Numbered from the stretch's first letter, positions 22,895-31,161 are shown. The stretch: DNA of 47,744 nt from an uncultured Collinsella sp. (GCA_900545555.1 UQZI01000006.1:1-47744); one strand, 5' to 3'. The notes: a model not told the origin generated them from the sequence alone. Numbers and translations are program-made.

Positions 22895-23605
22895 ATGGGT
22901 CAGAAAGTCTACCCCACCGGCTTCCGTCTTGGCATCACCGAGAACTGGCGCTCCCGCTGGTTCGCAGTGAAGGATTACGCTAAGACCCTCGGTAACGATC
23001 TCGAGATCCGCAAGTACCTCGAGAAGCGTCTTTCCCGCGCAGCTGTCTCCCGCGTCGAGATCGAGCGCGCTGGCGACAAGGTGAAGGTCATCATCCTCAC
23101 CGCTCGCCCCGGCGTTGTCATCGGTAAGAAGGGTGCCGAGATCGATACCCTCCGCACCGAGCTCGAGAAGGTCGCTGGCGTCTCCAAGGGCCAGCTCTCC
23201 GTCGACGTTGTCGAGATCAAGCGCCCCGAGCTCGACGCCAACCTCGTTGCTCAGTCTATCGCCGAGCAGCTCGAGGGCCGCGTTGCCTTCCGTCGCGCTA
23301 TGCGCAAGGCTGTCCAGTCTGCCCGCAAGGCCGGCGCTAAGGGCATCCGTATCCAGTGCTCCGGTCGTCTCGGCGGTGCCGAGATGGGCCGTCGTGAGTG
23401 GTACCGCGAGGGTCGCGTGCCTCTGCACACCCTCCGTGCCAAGATCGACTACGGCACGGCTGTCGCCAGCACCACCATGGGCGCTTGCGGCGTGAAGGTC
23501 TGGATCTACCTGGGCGAGAAGCTCCCGGGCCAGCCTGTTCCCAACCCTGCACTCGAGGGCTCTTCCCGTCCTCGTCGTCGTAACTCCGAGAGGAGGGGTC
23601 AGTAG
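22895..23605 (+). CDS. rpsC: 30S ribosomal protein S3
   Basis: A 236-residue S3 at the mRNA entry. MGQKVYPTGFRLGI, the KH-domain GXXG-type RPGVVIGKKGAEI and the C-terminal domain SGRLGGAEMGRREWYREG are visible. The tail is arginine-rich. The stop TAG shares one base with the GTG start of rplP, implying coupled translation. Confidence 0.96.
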   Translation: MGQKVYPTGFRLGITENWRSRWFAVKDYAKTLGNDLEIRKYLEKRLSRAAVSRVEIERAGDKVKVIILTARPGVVIGKKGAEIDTLRTELEKVAGVSKGQLSVDVVEIKRPELDANLVAQSIAEQLEGRVAFRRAMRKAVQSARKAGAKGIRIQCSGRLGGAEMGRREWYREGRVPLHTLRAKIDYGTAVASTTMGACGVKVWIYLGEKLPGQPVPNPALEGSSRPRRRNSERRGQ

Positions 23606-24108
23606 TGCTTGCCCCTAAGCGTATTCTTCACCGCAAGGTGCAGCGTGGCTCCATGAAGGGCCAGGCCAAGGGTAATACCGAGCTGCATTTCGGCGAGTTT
23701 GGTATCCAGGCTCTCGAGGCCCATTGGATCACCAACCGTCAGATCGAGGCCGCTCGTATTGCCATGACCCGCTACATGAAGCGTGGCGGTCGTGTCTACA
23801 TCACGATCTTCCCCGATAAGCCCATCACCAAGAAGCCTGCCGAGACTCGCATGGGTTCTGGTAAGGGTAATCCCGAGGAGTGGGTGGCCGTCGTCAAGCC
23901 CGGCCGCATCATGTTCGAGGTCAAGGGCGTGCCCGAGGAGGTCGCTCGCGAGGCTCTGCGTCTTGCACAGCACAAGCTTCCCATCAAGACCAAGATTGTT
24001 GCTGCCAAGAACGCTGAGCAGCGCATCGAGAAGGAGATGGCTGAGGAGGCCGCTCTCGAGGCCAAGTGGGCTGCTGAGGACGCCGCCGCCGCCAAGGAGG
24101 AGAACTAA
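23605..24108 (+). CDS. rplP: 50S ribosomal protein L16 with extended C-terminus
   Basis: A 167-residue L16, which contacts the tRNA elbow in the A site. MLAPKRILHRKVQRGSMKG (GTG start) and RMGSGKGNPEEWVAVVKPG are diagnostic. Most L16 proteins end near residue 140; here about 27 further residues, rich in Ala and Glu, form an acidic helical tail (AEEAALEAKWAAEDAAAAKEE). The stop overlaps the rpmC start by one base (TAATG). Confidence 0.95.
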   Translation: MLAPKRILHRKVQRGSMKGQAKGNTELHFGEFGIQALEAHWITNRQIEAARIAMTRYMKRGGRVYITIFPDKPITKKPAETRMGSGKGNPEEWVAVVKPGRIMFEVKGVPEEVAREALRLAQHKLPIKTKIVAAKNAEQRIEKEMAEEAALEAKWAAEDAAAAKEEN

Positions 24109-24323
24109 TGAAGCCCGCAGAGATTCGTGAGCTCTCGGACGCTCAGCTCGTTGAGAAGCTGAAGGAAATGCGCGCCGAGCTCTTTAACCTTCGTTTCCAG
24201 ATGGCCACCAGCCAGCTGGACAACACCGCTCGCGTCAACACCGTGAAGAAGGACATCGCTCGCGTCCTCACGGAGCAGCGCGCCCGCGAGATCGCAGCGG
24301 AGAAGTCCGCTGTCGCCGAGTAG
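24108..24323 (+). CDS. rpmC: 50S ribosomal protein L29
   Basis: A 71-residue, two-helix L29 from the tunnel exit region. MKPAEIRELSDAQLVEKLKEMRAELFNLRFQ and the LDNTARVNTVKKDIARVLT segment are typical. It overlaps rplP by one base, and rpsQ follows after 16 nt with AAGGAG in between. Confidence 0.96.
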   Translation: MKPAEIRELSDAQLVEKLKEMRAELFNLRFQMATSQLDNTARVNTVKKDIARVLTEQRAREIAAEKSAVAE

Positions 24324-24339
24324 GACCTAAGGAGAGAAC

Positions 24340-24600
24340 ATGACTGATTCGCGTAACTCGCGTAAGGTCCGTACGGGTGTCGTTACCTCCGTCTCCGGTG
24401 CCAAGACCATTGTTGTCACCATCACCGAGCGCAAGCGTCACCCCAAGTACGGCAAGATGATGACCAGCTCCAAGAAGCTGCACGCTCACGACGAGGAGTG
24501 CACGGCTGGCGTGGGCGACACCGTCCGCGTTATGGAGACCCGTCCTATGTCCAAGATGAAGCGTTGGCGCCTCATCGAGGTCGTCGAGCGCGCTAAATAA
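24340..24600 (+). CDS. rpsQ: 30S ribosomal protein S17
   Basis: An 86-residue S17, a primary 16S rRNA binder. RKVRTGVVTSVSGAKTIVVTI, RHPKYGKMM and the closing RPMSKMKRWRLIEVVERAK match the family. A good AAGGAG site precedes the ATG. The gap to rplN is 118 nt and contains GTATAAA (24667-24673) but no well-spaced -35, so an internal promoter is possible but not shown. Confidence 0.96.
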   Translation: MTDSRNSRKVRTGVVTSVSGAKTIVVTITERKRHPKYGKMMTSSKKLHAHDEECTAGVGDTVRVMETRPMSKMKRWRLIEVVERAK

Positions 24601-24718
24601 GCAGTCGCTCTTACGACTTGTACGTTTCCGAAGATGTGCGTATGCCTGGCTTGCATACCACGGGCCGTATAAAGGCTGCGCACCTCTCTTCGGTTCTTAG
24701 TTCGGAGGAACATCTACC

Positions 24719-25087
24719 ATGATTCAGATGCAAACCATGCTGAACGTCGCCGACAACTCCGGCGCTCGCAAGATTCGCTGCATCAAGGTGCTTGGCGGTT
24801 CCAAGCGTCGTTATGCAGGCATCGGCGATGTGTTCATCGGTGCTGTCCAAGAGGCTACCCCTGGCGCCAACGTCAAGAAGAAGGACGTTGTCCGTTGCGT
24901 CGTCGTTCGCACCGTTAAGGAGATCCGCCGCAAGGATGGCTCCTACATTCGCTTTGATGAGAACGCCTGCGTTGTCATCAACAACGATGGTTCGCCCGTC
25001 GGCACCCGTATCTTCGGGCCCGTCGCTCGCGAGCTTCGTGACAAGAAGTACATGAAGATCGTCTCGCTCGCTCCCGAGACCCTGTAG
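24719..25087 (+). CDS. rplN: 50S ribosomal protein L14
   Basis: A 122-residue L14 at the subunit interface. MIQMQTMLNVADNSGARKI and VIINNDGSPVGTRIFGPVARELR are near-universal L14 sequences, and length is exactly standard. GGAGGA lies upstream. rplX follows after 13 nt. Confidence 0.97.
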   Translation: MIQMQTMLNVADNSGARKIRCIKVLGGSKRRYAGIGDVFIGAVQEATPGANVKKKDVVRCVVVRTVKEIRRKDGSYIRFDENACVVINNDGSPVGTRIFGPVARELRDKKYMKIVSLAPETL

Positions 25088-25100
25088 TTAGGGGAGATAT

Positions 25101-25406
25101 ATGTATATCAAGAAGGGCGATAAGGTCCAGGTTCTCTCTGGTAAGGATCGCGGCAAGCAGGGCGTTGTCCTGCGTGCTCTCCCCGCCGAGAACAAGGTCG
25201 TTGTCGAGGGCGTTTCGGTCGTCAAGAAGGCCGTCAAGCCCAACGCTGCCAACCAGCAGGGCGGTATCGTTTCGCAGGAGGCTCCCATCGACGCCTCCAA
25301 CGTCAATCTCGTTTGCCCCGAGTGCGGTAAGGTTACCCGCGTCGGTCACGAGAAGGACGGCAAGAACAAGCTGCGCGTCTGCAAGAAGTGCGGTCACAAG
25401 TTCTAA
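25101..25406 (+). CDS. rplX: 50S ribosomal protein L24 (zinc-type C-terminus)
   Basis: A 101-residue L24, an assembly initiator with an N-terminal KOW motif (KKGDKVQVLSGKDRGKQGVV). The C-terminal part has two CxxC pairs, CPECGK (from about residue 75) and CKKCG (from about 94), which can bind zinc; many bacteria have lost these cysteines. It is the last ribosomal gene here. A terminator follows 30 nt later, so rplE, rpsN/rpsZ and rpsH do not continue the operon as they usually do. Confidence 0.96.
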   Translation: MYIKKGDKVQVLSGKDRGKQGVVLRALPAENKVVVEGVSVVKKAVKPNAANQQGGIVSQEAPIDASNVNLVCPECGKVTRVGHEKDGKNKLRVCKKCGHKF

Positions 25407-25435
25407 GCTGCCCGCAACATCAAGTTGCTAGCAAA

Positions 25436-25466
25436 GGCCCGGATGCCACGGCACCCGGGCCTTTTT
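25436..25466 (+). terminator. Rho-independent terminator of the S10 operon
   Basis: GGCCCGG (25436-25442) pairs with CCGGGCC (25455-25461) around a 12-nt loop, and five T follow. It closes the ribosomal operon directly after rplX. Confidence 0.9.
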
Positions 25467-25481
25467 CTATCCCTACTCATT

Positions 25482-25512
25482 GCACTCATTGGGGACAGAC
25501 TTAAATGAGTGC
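25482..25512. repeat. Small palindrome with GGGGACAG loop (copy 2)
   Basis: Perfect 9-bp arms GCACTCATT (25482-25490) and AATGAGTGC (25504-25512) enclose GGGGACAGACTTA. Same design as 4496-4526 and the two copies near 27600 and 27980, but with different arms. Confidence 0.75.
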
Positions 25513-25740
25513 CCTTAATGGGCAAGCATAGATGAGCGGGTGCGCTGTACAAATTGCTTGTGTGCGCGTTTATACGCGTTAGATTGCGTTAATTGCACAC
25601 CCATGCGTATAGATGCGCCGTTTTCGGGACAACAATGATCGTTTAGCGGTGAGATACGCAAAAACGCGCACAGAAGCGCGTGTTTGTGCGAATATAGAGC
25701 TGTCAGAAAGCAAGGCGTTCTATGACACAGGAGGCACATA
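25513..25740 (+). promoter_or_regulatory. Promoter region of the Gfo/Idh/MocA-deoR operon with inverted repeat
   Basis: No gene is seen. The stretch is rich in GCGT/ACGC words; ACGCGC (25664-25669) and GCGCGT (25676-25681) form a 6-bp inverted repeat with a 6-nt spacer, 59 nt before the ATG. It is a candidate operator for the co-transcribed DeoR protein. AGGAGG (25730-25735) is the ribosome site. Confidence 0.45.
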
Positions 25741-26820
25741 ATGGCAGATTCCAAGCAGGCTCCGCTCGACGCTGCGGCAGCCGCCAAAGCAGCGTTCGCT
25801 TCGGTCCAGGACAAGCCGTTCCCCGACGATATTTTTACGGCTCCCGAGCTCCATTGGGCCGTCATCGGTTGCGGCGTTATCGCCAACCAGATGGCTCAGT
25901 CCCTTGCTCTTGCCGGTCGCAAGCTTGCGGGCGTCGCCAACCGTACGCTGTCCAAGGCTCAGGCTTTTGCCGAGCAGTATGGCATCGAGAAGGTCTACGA
26001 CACGGTTGAGGACCTCTACGCCGATCCTGGCATCGACGCCGTCTACATCACTACCCCGCACAACACTCATATCACCTATCTGCGCGCTGCCCTGGCAGCC
26101 GGCAAGCACGTGCTCTGCGAGAAGGCCATTACCCTCAATTCCGCTGAACTCGATGAGGCCCGTGCCATTGCCGCCGAGCACAACGTTGTCCTTATGGACG
26201 CTACCACGGTGCTTCATATGCCCTTGTATCAGGAGCTGCGTCGTCGCATGGATGCCGGCGAGTTCGGCCGCATGAACCTCGCTCAGCTCAACTTTGGTAG
26301 CTACAAGGAGTACGGCGACCTGACCAACCGTTTCTACAATCGCAACCTTGCCGGCGGTGCCATGCTCGATATTGGCGTGTATGCCCTTTCGGTCATGCGC
26401 CTGTTTATGGCCAGCCAGCCAACCGAAGTTGTTTCGCTCGGCAACACCTGCGAGACTGGTGTCGATGTCGCGGGCGGCATTGTCTGCCGAAACGCCGAGC
26501 AGCAGCTGGGCGTCGTGAGTCTTACGCTCCACTCCAAGCAGCCCAAGCGCTCGATTATTAGCTTCGATAAGTGCTATATCGAGGTCAACGAATATCCGCG
26601 TGCCGATCATGCGACGATCGTGTGGACTGCGGACGGTCATCGCGAGGAGGTCGCCGCGGGCACCGAGGCTTACGCCCTATGCTACGAGATGGCTGACCTC
26701 GAGAAGGCCGTCGCCGGCGATGATTCCAAGCGTGAGCTTCTGGATTATGCTTCTGATGTTATGGAGCTGATGACCAAGCTCCGTGCCGATTGGGGAGTCG
26801 TCTACCCCGAGGAGGAGTAA
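25741..26820 (+). CDS. Gfo/Idh/MocA-family NAD(P)-dependent oxidoreductase
   Basis: A 359-residue dehydrogenase of the glucose-fructose oxidoreductase family. An N-terminal extension of about 36 residues precedes the Rossmann loop VIGCGVIAN (41-49). HNTHITYLRAALAAGKHVLCEKAIT carries the family's CEKP-like motif with Ala129 in place of Pro, keeping the catalytic Lys128. The C-terminal half is the sheet domain that binds the sugar or cyclitol. The substrate is unknown. It is followed 3 nt later by a DeoR regulator, so it probably belongs to a small inducible sugar operon. Confidence 0.88.
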   Translation: MADSKQAPLDAAAAAKAAFASVQDKPFPDDIFTAPELHWAVIGCGVIANQMAQSLALAGRKLAGVANRTLSKAQAFAEQYGIEKVYDTVEDLYADPGIDAVYITTPHNTHITYLRAALAAGKHVLCEKAITLNSAELDEARAIAAEHNVVLMDATTVLHMPLYQELRRRMDAGEFGRMNLAQLNFGSYKEYGDLTNRFYNRNLAGGAMLDIGVYALSVMRLFMASQPTEVVSLGNTCETGVDVAGGIVCRNAEQQLGVVSLTLHSKQPKRSIISFDKCYIEVNEYPRADHATIVWTADGHREEVAAGTEAYALCYEMADLEKAVAGDDSKRELLDYASDVMELMTKLRADWGVVYPEEE

Positions 26821-26823
26821 GCG

Positions 26824-27570
26824 ATGCTCGCGGAAGATAGACTCAATGCGATCGTCTCGATGGTGCAACAGGCTGGCTCAGTAACGGTGCCAGAGCTTGC
26901 CGATGCCCTGGGTGTGACGGCTTCTACCATTCGACGCGACCTGCAGACACTTGACCGAGCGCACCGCATCGCCAAGGTGCACGGCGGCGCGACAAGCCTT
27001 GAGCGCGCGCACGTGACGCGCGACCTAACGCTTAATGAGCGCAGCGATCTCCATAACGACGACAAGGAACGTATCTGCGCCCGTGCGGCGGCGCTGGTAG
27101 AGCCCGAGAGCTTTGTGTACATCGATTCGGGTTCGACGACGCTCAGGCTCATCGAGCATCTTCCGCATCTCGAAGGGGTCACCTATGTGACTGATTCCGT
27201 GCTCCATGCTCAGCATCTCGCTTTGCGCGGCATGCGTACCGTGGTGCTGGGCGGCGAGCTCAAACCCGAGACCGAGGCGCTCGTTGGCCCCGATGCCTTG
27301 GCAACCTTAGATCGCTACAACTTCAACTGTGGCTTTTGGGGCTCTAATGGCATCGCCGCCGAGCAGGGCTTCACGGCGCCCGATATCGAGGAGGCCCAAG
27401 TAAAGCGCATCTCGATGCGTCATACGGCCAAACGCTTCGTAATCTCGGACGCCAGCAAATTTGGCATGGTGGCGCCCGTCAAGTTTGCGGACTTCCGCGA
27501 CGCAACGATTATTACCGCAGGCGAGGTCCCCGCCAAGTACCGGGCAATGGACAACGTCATCACGGTCTAA
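26824..27570 (+). CDS. DeoR/GlpR-family transcriptional regulator
   Basis: A 248-residue DeoR-type repressor with an N-terminal HTH (VTVPELADALGVTASTIRRDLQTLD) and a C-terminal sugar-phosphate sensor (SFVYIDSGSTTLRLIEHL, YVTDSVLHAQHL). Its start lies 3 nt after the oxidoreductase stop, so the two are co-transcribed and it likely controls the region at 25513-25740. It is the third DeoR protein in the window and not closely similar to the other two. Confidence 0.9.
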   Translation: MLAEDRLNAIVSMVQQAGSVTVPELADALGVTASTIRRDLQTLDRAHRIAKVHGGATSLERAHVTRDLTLNERSDLHNDDKERICARAAALVEPESFVYIDSGSTTLRLIEHLPHLEGVTYVTDSVLHAQHLALRGMRTVVLGGELKPETEALVGPDALATLDRYNFNCGFWGSNGIAAEQGFTAPDIEEAQVKRISMRHTAKRFVISDASKFGMVAPVKFADFRDATIITAGEVPAKYRAMDNVITV

Positions 27571-27592
27571 CAGCAGGGGACGGGCTAAGGCC

Positions 27593-27631
27593 AAAACCAC
27601 CACAAAGGTGCCTGTCCCCATTGTGGTGGTT
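27593..27631. repeat. 39-bp palindromic repeat with GGGGACAG (copy 3)
   Basis: Arms built on AACCACCACAA and TTGTGGTGGTT form an imperfect palindrome; on the minus strand the loop reads GGGGACAGGCACC. It matches 27964-28002 at 38 of 39 positions. The pair brackets the convergent gap between the DeoR gene and the pseudouridine synthase gene. Confidence 0.85.
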
Positions 27632-27663
27632 AGTAACGAAAACCGAGTAGTTTTCTCAATAGA

Positions 27664-27698
27664 AAAGCGGCAACGTCCATCACGGGCGTCGCCGCTTT
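27664..27698. terminator. Hairpin terminator in the convergent deoR/rluA gap
   Basis: AAAGCGGC (27664-27671) pairs with GCCGCTTT (27691-27698), extended by AACG and CGT. On the plus strand TTT is part of the stem; on the minus strand GCCGCTTTTC gives a better T-run. Probably bidirectional. Confidence 0.6.
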
Positions 27699-27715
27699 CG
27701 TTGCCTGCCGGTTTG

Positions 27716-27931
27716 TCTAAGTCTGTAACAACTGGACCGTAAAAAGTGGGCTAGGTGTTACAGATCGAGATACTTACGAACCGCGCCGTCCCTTTGTCTC
27801 AATCTGTAACATCTGGGACTGATTTTGCCGAGTTACTGTTACAGATTGAGATTATTCCCTTGAGGGGATTCGAATGTCTCGATCTGTAACAGATGGACCG
27901 CAAAATGGGCTTTAGCTGTTACAGATCGAGA
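27716..27931. repeat. Three tandem hairpin repeats (about 80-bp period) in convergent gap
   Basis: Three units each carry 15-bp arms separated by 25 nt. Unit 1 is 27716-27770 with imperfect arms. Unit 2 is 27797-27851 with TCTCAATCTGTAACA and its exact complement. Unit 3 is 27877-27931 with TCTCGATCTGTAACA and its exact complement. The A-to-G change between units 2 and 3 is compensated in the opposite arm, so the hairpin is under selection or spreads as a unit. Inner sequences are only loosely related. Confidence 0.85.
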
Positions 27932-27963
27932 TGTTTGGGAATCCGGCAGAGCCATCGCGGCAC

Positions 27964-28002
27964 AAAACCACCACAAAGGTGCCTGTCCCCTTTGTGGTGG
28001 TT
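27964..28002. repeat. 39-bp palindromic repeat with GGGGACAG (copy 4)
   Basis: Near-identical to 27593-27631 (one difference, T for A in the CCCCTTT run). Its last base overlaps the stop codon of the leftward pseudouridine synthase gene, so it can also act as that gene's 3' hairpin. Confidence 0.85.
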
Positions 28003-28661
28003 TAGGGCTCCCAGGGGCAGGGGGCTTCGATGTGGATGTGCTCGCCGGTTACGGGATGCGTAAAGGACACGCTGTGGGCATGGAGCATCAGGCCGTAGGG
28101 ACGCGGCGTTCCGTACAGGTCATCGCCCACCAGGGGATGGCGCTCGCTGGCCAGATGTACGCGGATCTGGTGCTTGCGGCCGGTGAGCAACTCGACATCG
28201 ATATACGAGCGCGTGGGCAGGCCACGACGGCTCTTAAGACGTTTGAGCACCTTCACGCGCGTTTGAGACGGCTTGCCGCTGGCGCCGACGCGCATCTTGC
28301 GGCTGTCGTGACGGTCGCGGGCGATGGGCTTGTCGATGAGCTTTTCGTTCCAGTCGATCTTGCCCTCGGCGAGCGCCAGGTAGTGCTTTTCGAACGCGTG
28401 GTCGATGATCATCTGGTCAAAGGCGGGCTGCGTCTGCTTGTCGAGTGAGAACAGCACCACGCCGGTGGTGTCACGGTCCAAGCGGTTGAGCGGCTGCATA
28501 TCGGTCGCGGCAAAGCCGTCGCCCATCGCCAGCAGCAGGTCGCTGGCGTAGTCGGTGAGCGTGCGCTCGCCGGTGCCGTCGCCGTGGACGATCATGCCGG
28601 CGGGCTTGTCGATGACCATGAGCCAGGCGTCGCAATAGAGGACTTGAGGTTCTTCGTTCAC
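28002..28661 (-). CDS. RluA-family RNA pseudouridine synthase
   Basis: A 219-residue pseudouridine synthase that isomerises uridine in RNA. The catalytic Asp62 lies in NRLDRDTTGVVLFS, and the C-terminal LLTGRKHQIRVHLA and HPLVGDDLYG motifs are classical for RluA/RluC/RluD. No S4 domain is present, so it is one of the short forms, and the exact RNA target is unknown. The start is GTG (complement of 28659-28661) with GAAAGG upstream. It lies 19 nt downstream of the U32 family gene on the same strand and is probably co-transcribed with it. Confidence 0.92.
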   Translation of the reverse strand: MNEEPQVLYCDAWLMVIDKPAGMIVHGDGTGERTLTDYASDLLLAMGDGFAATDMQPLNRLDRDTTGVVLFSLDKQTQPAFDQMIIDHAFEKHYLALAEGKIDWNEKLIDKPIARDRHDSRKMRVGASGKPSQTRVKVLKRLKSRRGLPTRSYIDVELLTGRKHQIRVHLASERHPLVGDDLYGTPRPYGLMLHAHSVSFTHPVTGEHIHIEAPCPWEP

Positions 28662-28680
28662 GTGTAAGCCTTTCGGTTAG

Positions 28681-31161
28681 CTAATTCCCACAAACATGCA
28701 GCCCGAGGTGGCGCCGCGCAGGCGGGCGGCCGGCTTGAGCCGCCTCGACAGCGCGACGGACGCGTGCGACGGCGCGGCCCACCTCATCCGTCTCGAGCAG
28801 CGTGCCGTCCACCATAAGACGGCGCACGCCGGCGTCGAGCAGCTGTGGTACCTGCGGCGTAAGGTCGATGGGGTAGGCGTCGTACAAGCGAGAGCGGCCA
28901 TGGATGTCGGTGCGCACGGGCATGACCTTGCCGTCGATATTCTTGAGCGAGAGCTTGCGGGCACGCAGGCGGCAGTTGGCGCAATCGTGGATGCAGCCGT
29001 TGGCAACCTGCAGAATGCAATGCTCGCTTGTCATGACGCGCGGGCGGCCAAAGACGGTGATGCCCAGCGCCGCGGGCGCGGCGGCGCCGAGCGAGACAAT
29101 CTCGTCGAGCGTGATCTCGGGCGAGAGCCAAAACGCACCGGCTCCGCGCTCGGCAAGCGCTTCCATGCAGGGCGTGTTATGAACCGGCAGGCAAGAGCGA
29201 ATCTCGGCCGTGGCGCCAACCTGGGCGGCCAGGGCAAGCTCAGAGATGTTGCCAATAGCGACCGTGGCACCGGCAACAACCCACGGGTCAACGCGGACGT
29301 GGTCAACGGCGCGGCAGACCTCATCGAGCACGGGTACGATGCCCTGCTCAAACGTATCGGCGGGGGAGAGCTTGGCCGCATCGAGCGCGTTGGTGGTCAT
29401 GTAGATGCGCGTTGCGCCCTCCGCGCGGGCTGCCTCGGCAGCCTCGAGCGTGGTGACGGTGGCGCAGATCTGCGGCTCGTCGCGGTAGTGCGCGGGCGCG
29501 GGGCGGGAACCACTGGTTACAATCACCGGCAACTCGAGCGTTTTCGCGCGCTCCTCGTACGGCGCCAGAATGGCCTCCTCCAATGCCTTGCAGGCGGCGG
29601 CGCGCACCTTGTGCACGGCAGAGAAGCCCATACCGCAGCCGGCGTCGAGCGAAACGTCAAAGCTCGCTGCCTCAAAGGGCGAGGAGCCCATGCGGCCGAC
29701 GTGCTCTGCCAAATCGGACGCCTCGACCGCGCGGGTCTTGGCGGCCTCGACGGTAAAGCCCGTGGCCGTGGCCGTAAGCGATGGGGCGTCGCAGCAGGTG
29801 AGCGTCACGGTAAACGGTTCGCCCAGATGCGCCACAACGGTTACATCAACGGCGCGGCGGCGAAGCACGTCGCGCTTGAGCGCGGCGCCGGCGGCGTCGA
29901 TGGCGCGCTGGCTGCGGATGACGCGCACGCGGCAGCCCTCGGGCATGCTGCGGGGCACGCGGCACTCGATGATGTCACCGACGGCGGCATCATCGGCAGC
30001 GATAGTGGTTAGGAACTGATCGAACTCATCATCGTGGCGAAGCTCCAGCAGGTCGCCCTTGCCCACGGGCTCAAACAGCTCAATGCGGGCGATGGCGGCG
30101 CGGCGACGGCGGTCGTCGGGCTTGAGGCCGCGCACATCTCGGTTGGCCGGGCGGCTGCCCAGCACCGTGCCCACGATCTGGCCGCGGTTGTTGGAACGCT
30201 CATAGCTCATCATCTCGTCGCCCGAGGTGCCGTCCTGATAGGCGTGCGTAAAGTCGCGGTTAAAGCAGCGCTTGAGCTGGCGCTGGCGGGCGGCTTTCTC
30301 GTCCTTGGCAACGGTGGTTCCGGCCAGCATGTCATCAATCTGATGACGATACACGTCGACGATGGAATACACGTAATCGGGCGCCTTCATGCGGCCCTCG
30401 AGCTTGAGCGATGCGGCGCCGGCGTCATACAGACGGCGAACAAGCTGCGAAGTGTTGGTGTCGCGCGGGCACAGCGCGCGCTCGCGACCGGCGGGGGAGA
30501 GCGTGCGGCCGTTCTCGTCGATTAGCTCGTAGGGCAGGCGGCAGGGCTGGGCGCACATGCCGCGGTTGGCCGAGCGGCCCGCCATGGCAAAGCTCGACAG
30601 CAGGCACAGACCCGAGTAGCAAAAGCAGATGGCACCGTGGCTAAAGACCTCGAGGTCGACATCGGGCGCGGCGTCGTGGATGGCGGCGATCTCGTCGATG
30701 GAGAGCTCGCGCGAGAGGGTCACGCGGTCGGCGCCCTGCTCGCGGCACCAGATGGTTCCGCGGTCGTCATGGATGTTCGCCTGGGTCGAGATATGCGTCT
30801 CGATGCCGGGCATCGTGCGCTTGACCTCAAAGAACAGACCCCAGTCCTGGATGATGAAGGCATCGGCGCCCAGCGTGGAGCAGCGATGGATGAGTTGCAA
30901 CGCATCGGCCATCTCGGACTGCTTGATGACGATGTTGACCGTGACGTAGACGCGCGAGTCGGCCAGGTGTGCAGCACGGCAAGCCTGCTCAAAGGCCTCG
31001 TCGGTAAAGTTCGTGGCCTTGCGGCGGGCGTTGAAACTGCCCATGCCACAGTAGATGGCGTCTGCCCCGGCAGCGAGTGCGGCGGCGAAGGGCTCCGGGC
31101 CTCCGGCGGGGGCCAAGAGCTCGGGTCTACGGTTGGTGGTTCGACTGGCGGTTGCGGTCAT
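28681..31161 (-). CDS. Peptidase U32 family protein (RlhA/YhbU-like, long form)
   Basis: An 826-residue U32-family protein. The N-terminal TIM-barrel-like region starts with RPELLAPAGGPEPFAAAL. The U32 signature EVFSHGAICFCYSGLCLLSSF with its cysteines lies near residue 170-190, followed by RGMCAQPCRLPY. Near residue 725-760 a second cysteine group, CILQVANGCIHDCANC, is present. Proteins of this family in E. coli act in tRNA or rRNA hydroxylation with iron-sulfur help rather than as proteases, so an RNA-modification role fits, also because an RNA pseudouridine synthase follows it. The length suggests fused U32 modules. Confidence 0.88.
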   Translation of the reverse strand: MTATASRTTNRRPELLAPAGGPEPFAAALAAGADAIYCGMGSFNARRKATNFTDEAFEQACRAAHLADSRVYVTVNIVIKQSEMADALQLIHRCSTLGADAFIIQDWGLFFEVKRTMPGIETHISTQANIHDDRGTIWCREQGADRVTLSRELSIDEIAAIHDAAPDVDLEVFSHGAICFCYSGLCLLSSFAMAGRSANRGMCAQPCRLPYELIDENGRTLSPAGRERALCPRDTNTSQLVRRLYDAGAASLKLEGRMKAPDYVYSIVDVYRHQIDDMLAGTTVAKDEKAARQRQLKRCFNRDFTHAYQDGTSGDEMMSYERSNNRGQIVGTVLGSRPANRDVRGLKPDDRRRRAAIARIELFEPVGKGDLLELRHDDEFDQFLTTIAADDAAVGDIIECRVPRSMPEGCRVRVIRSQRAIDAAGAALKRDVLRRRAVDVTVVAHLGEPFTVTLTCCDAPSLTATATGFTVEAAKTRAVEASDLAEHVGRMGSSPFEAASFDVSLDAGCGMGFSAVHKVRAAACKALEEAILAPYEERAKTLELPVIVTSGSRPAPAHYRDEPQICATVTTLEAAEAARAEGATRIYMTTNALDAAKLSPADTFEQGIVPVLDEVCRAVDHVRVDPWVVAGATVAIGNISELALAAQVGATAEIRSCLPVHNTPCMEALAERGAGAFWLSPEITLDEIVSLGAAAPAALGITVFGRPRVMTSEHCILQVANGCIHDCANCRLRARKLSLKNIDGKVMPVRTDIHGRSRLYDAYPIDLTPQVPQLLDAGVRRLMVDGTLLETDEVGRAVARVRRAVEAAQAGRPPARRHLGLHVCGN

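Noticed and set aside
28032..28448. 138-codon plus-strand frame opposite the pseudouridine synthase gene
   Set aside because: Complementary to conserved catalytic motifs on the minus strand, without its own ribosome site or family similarity.
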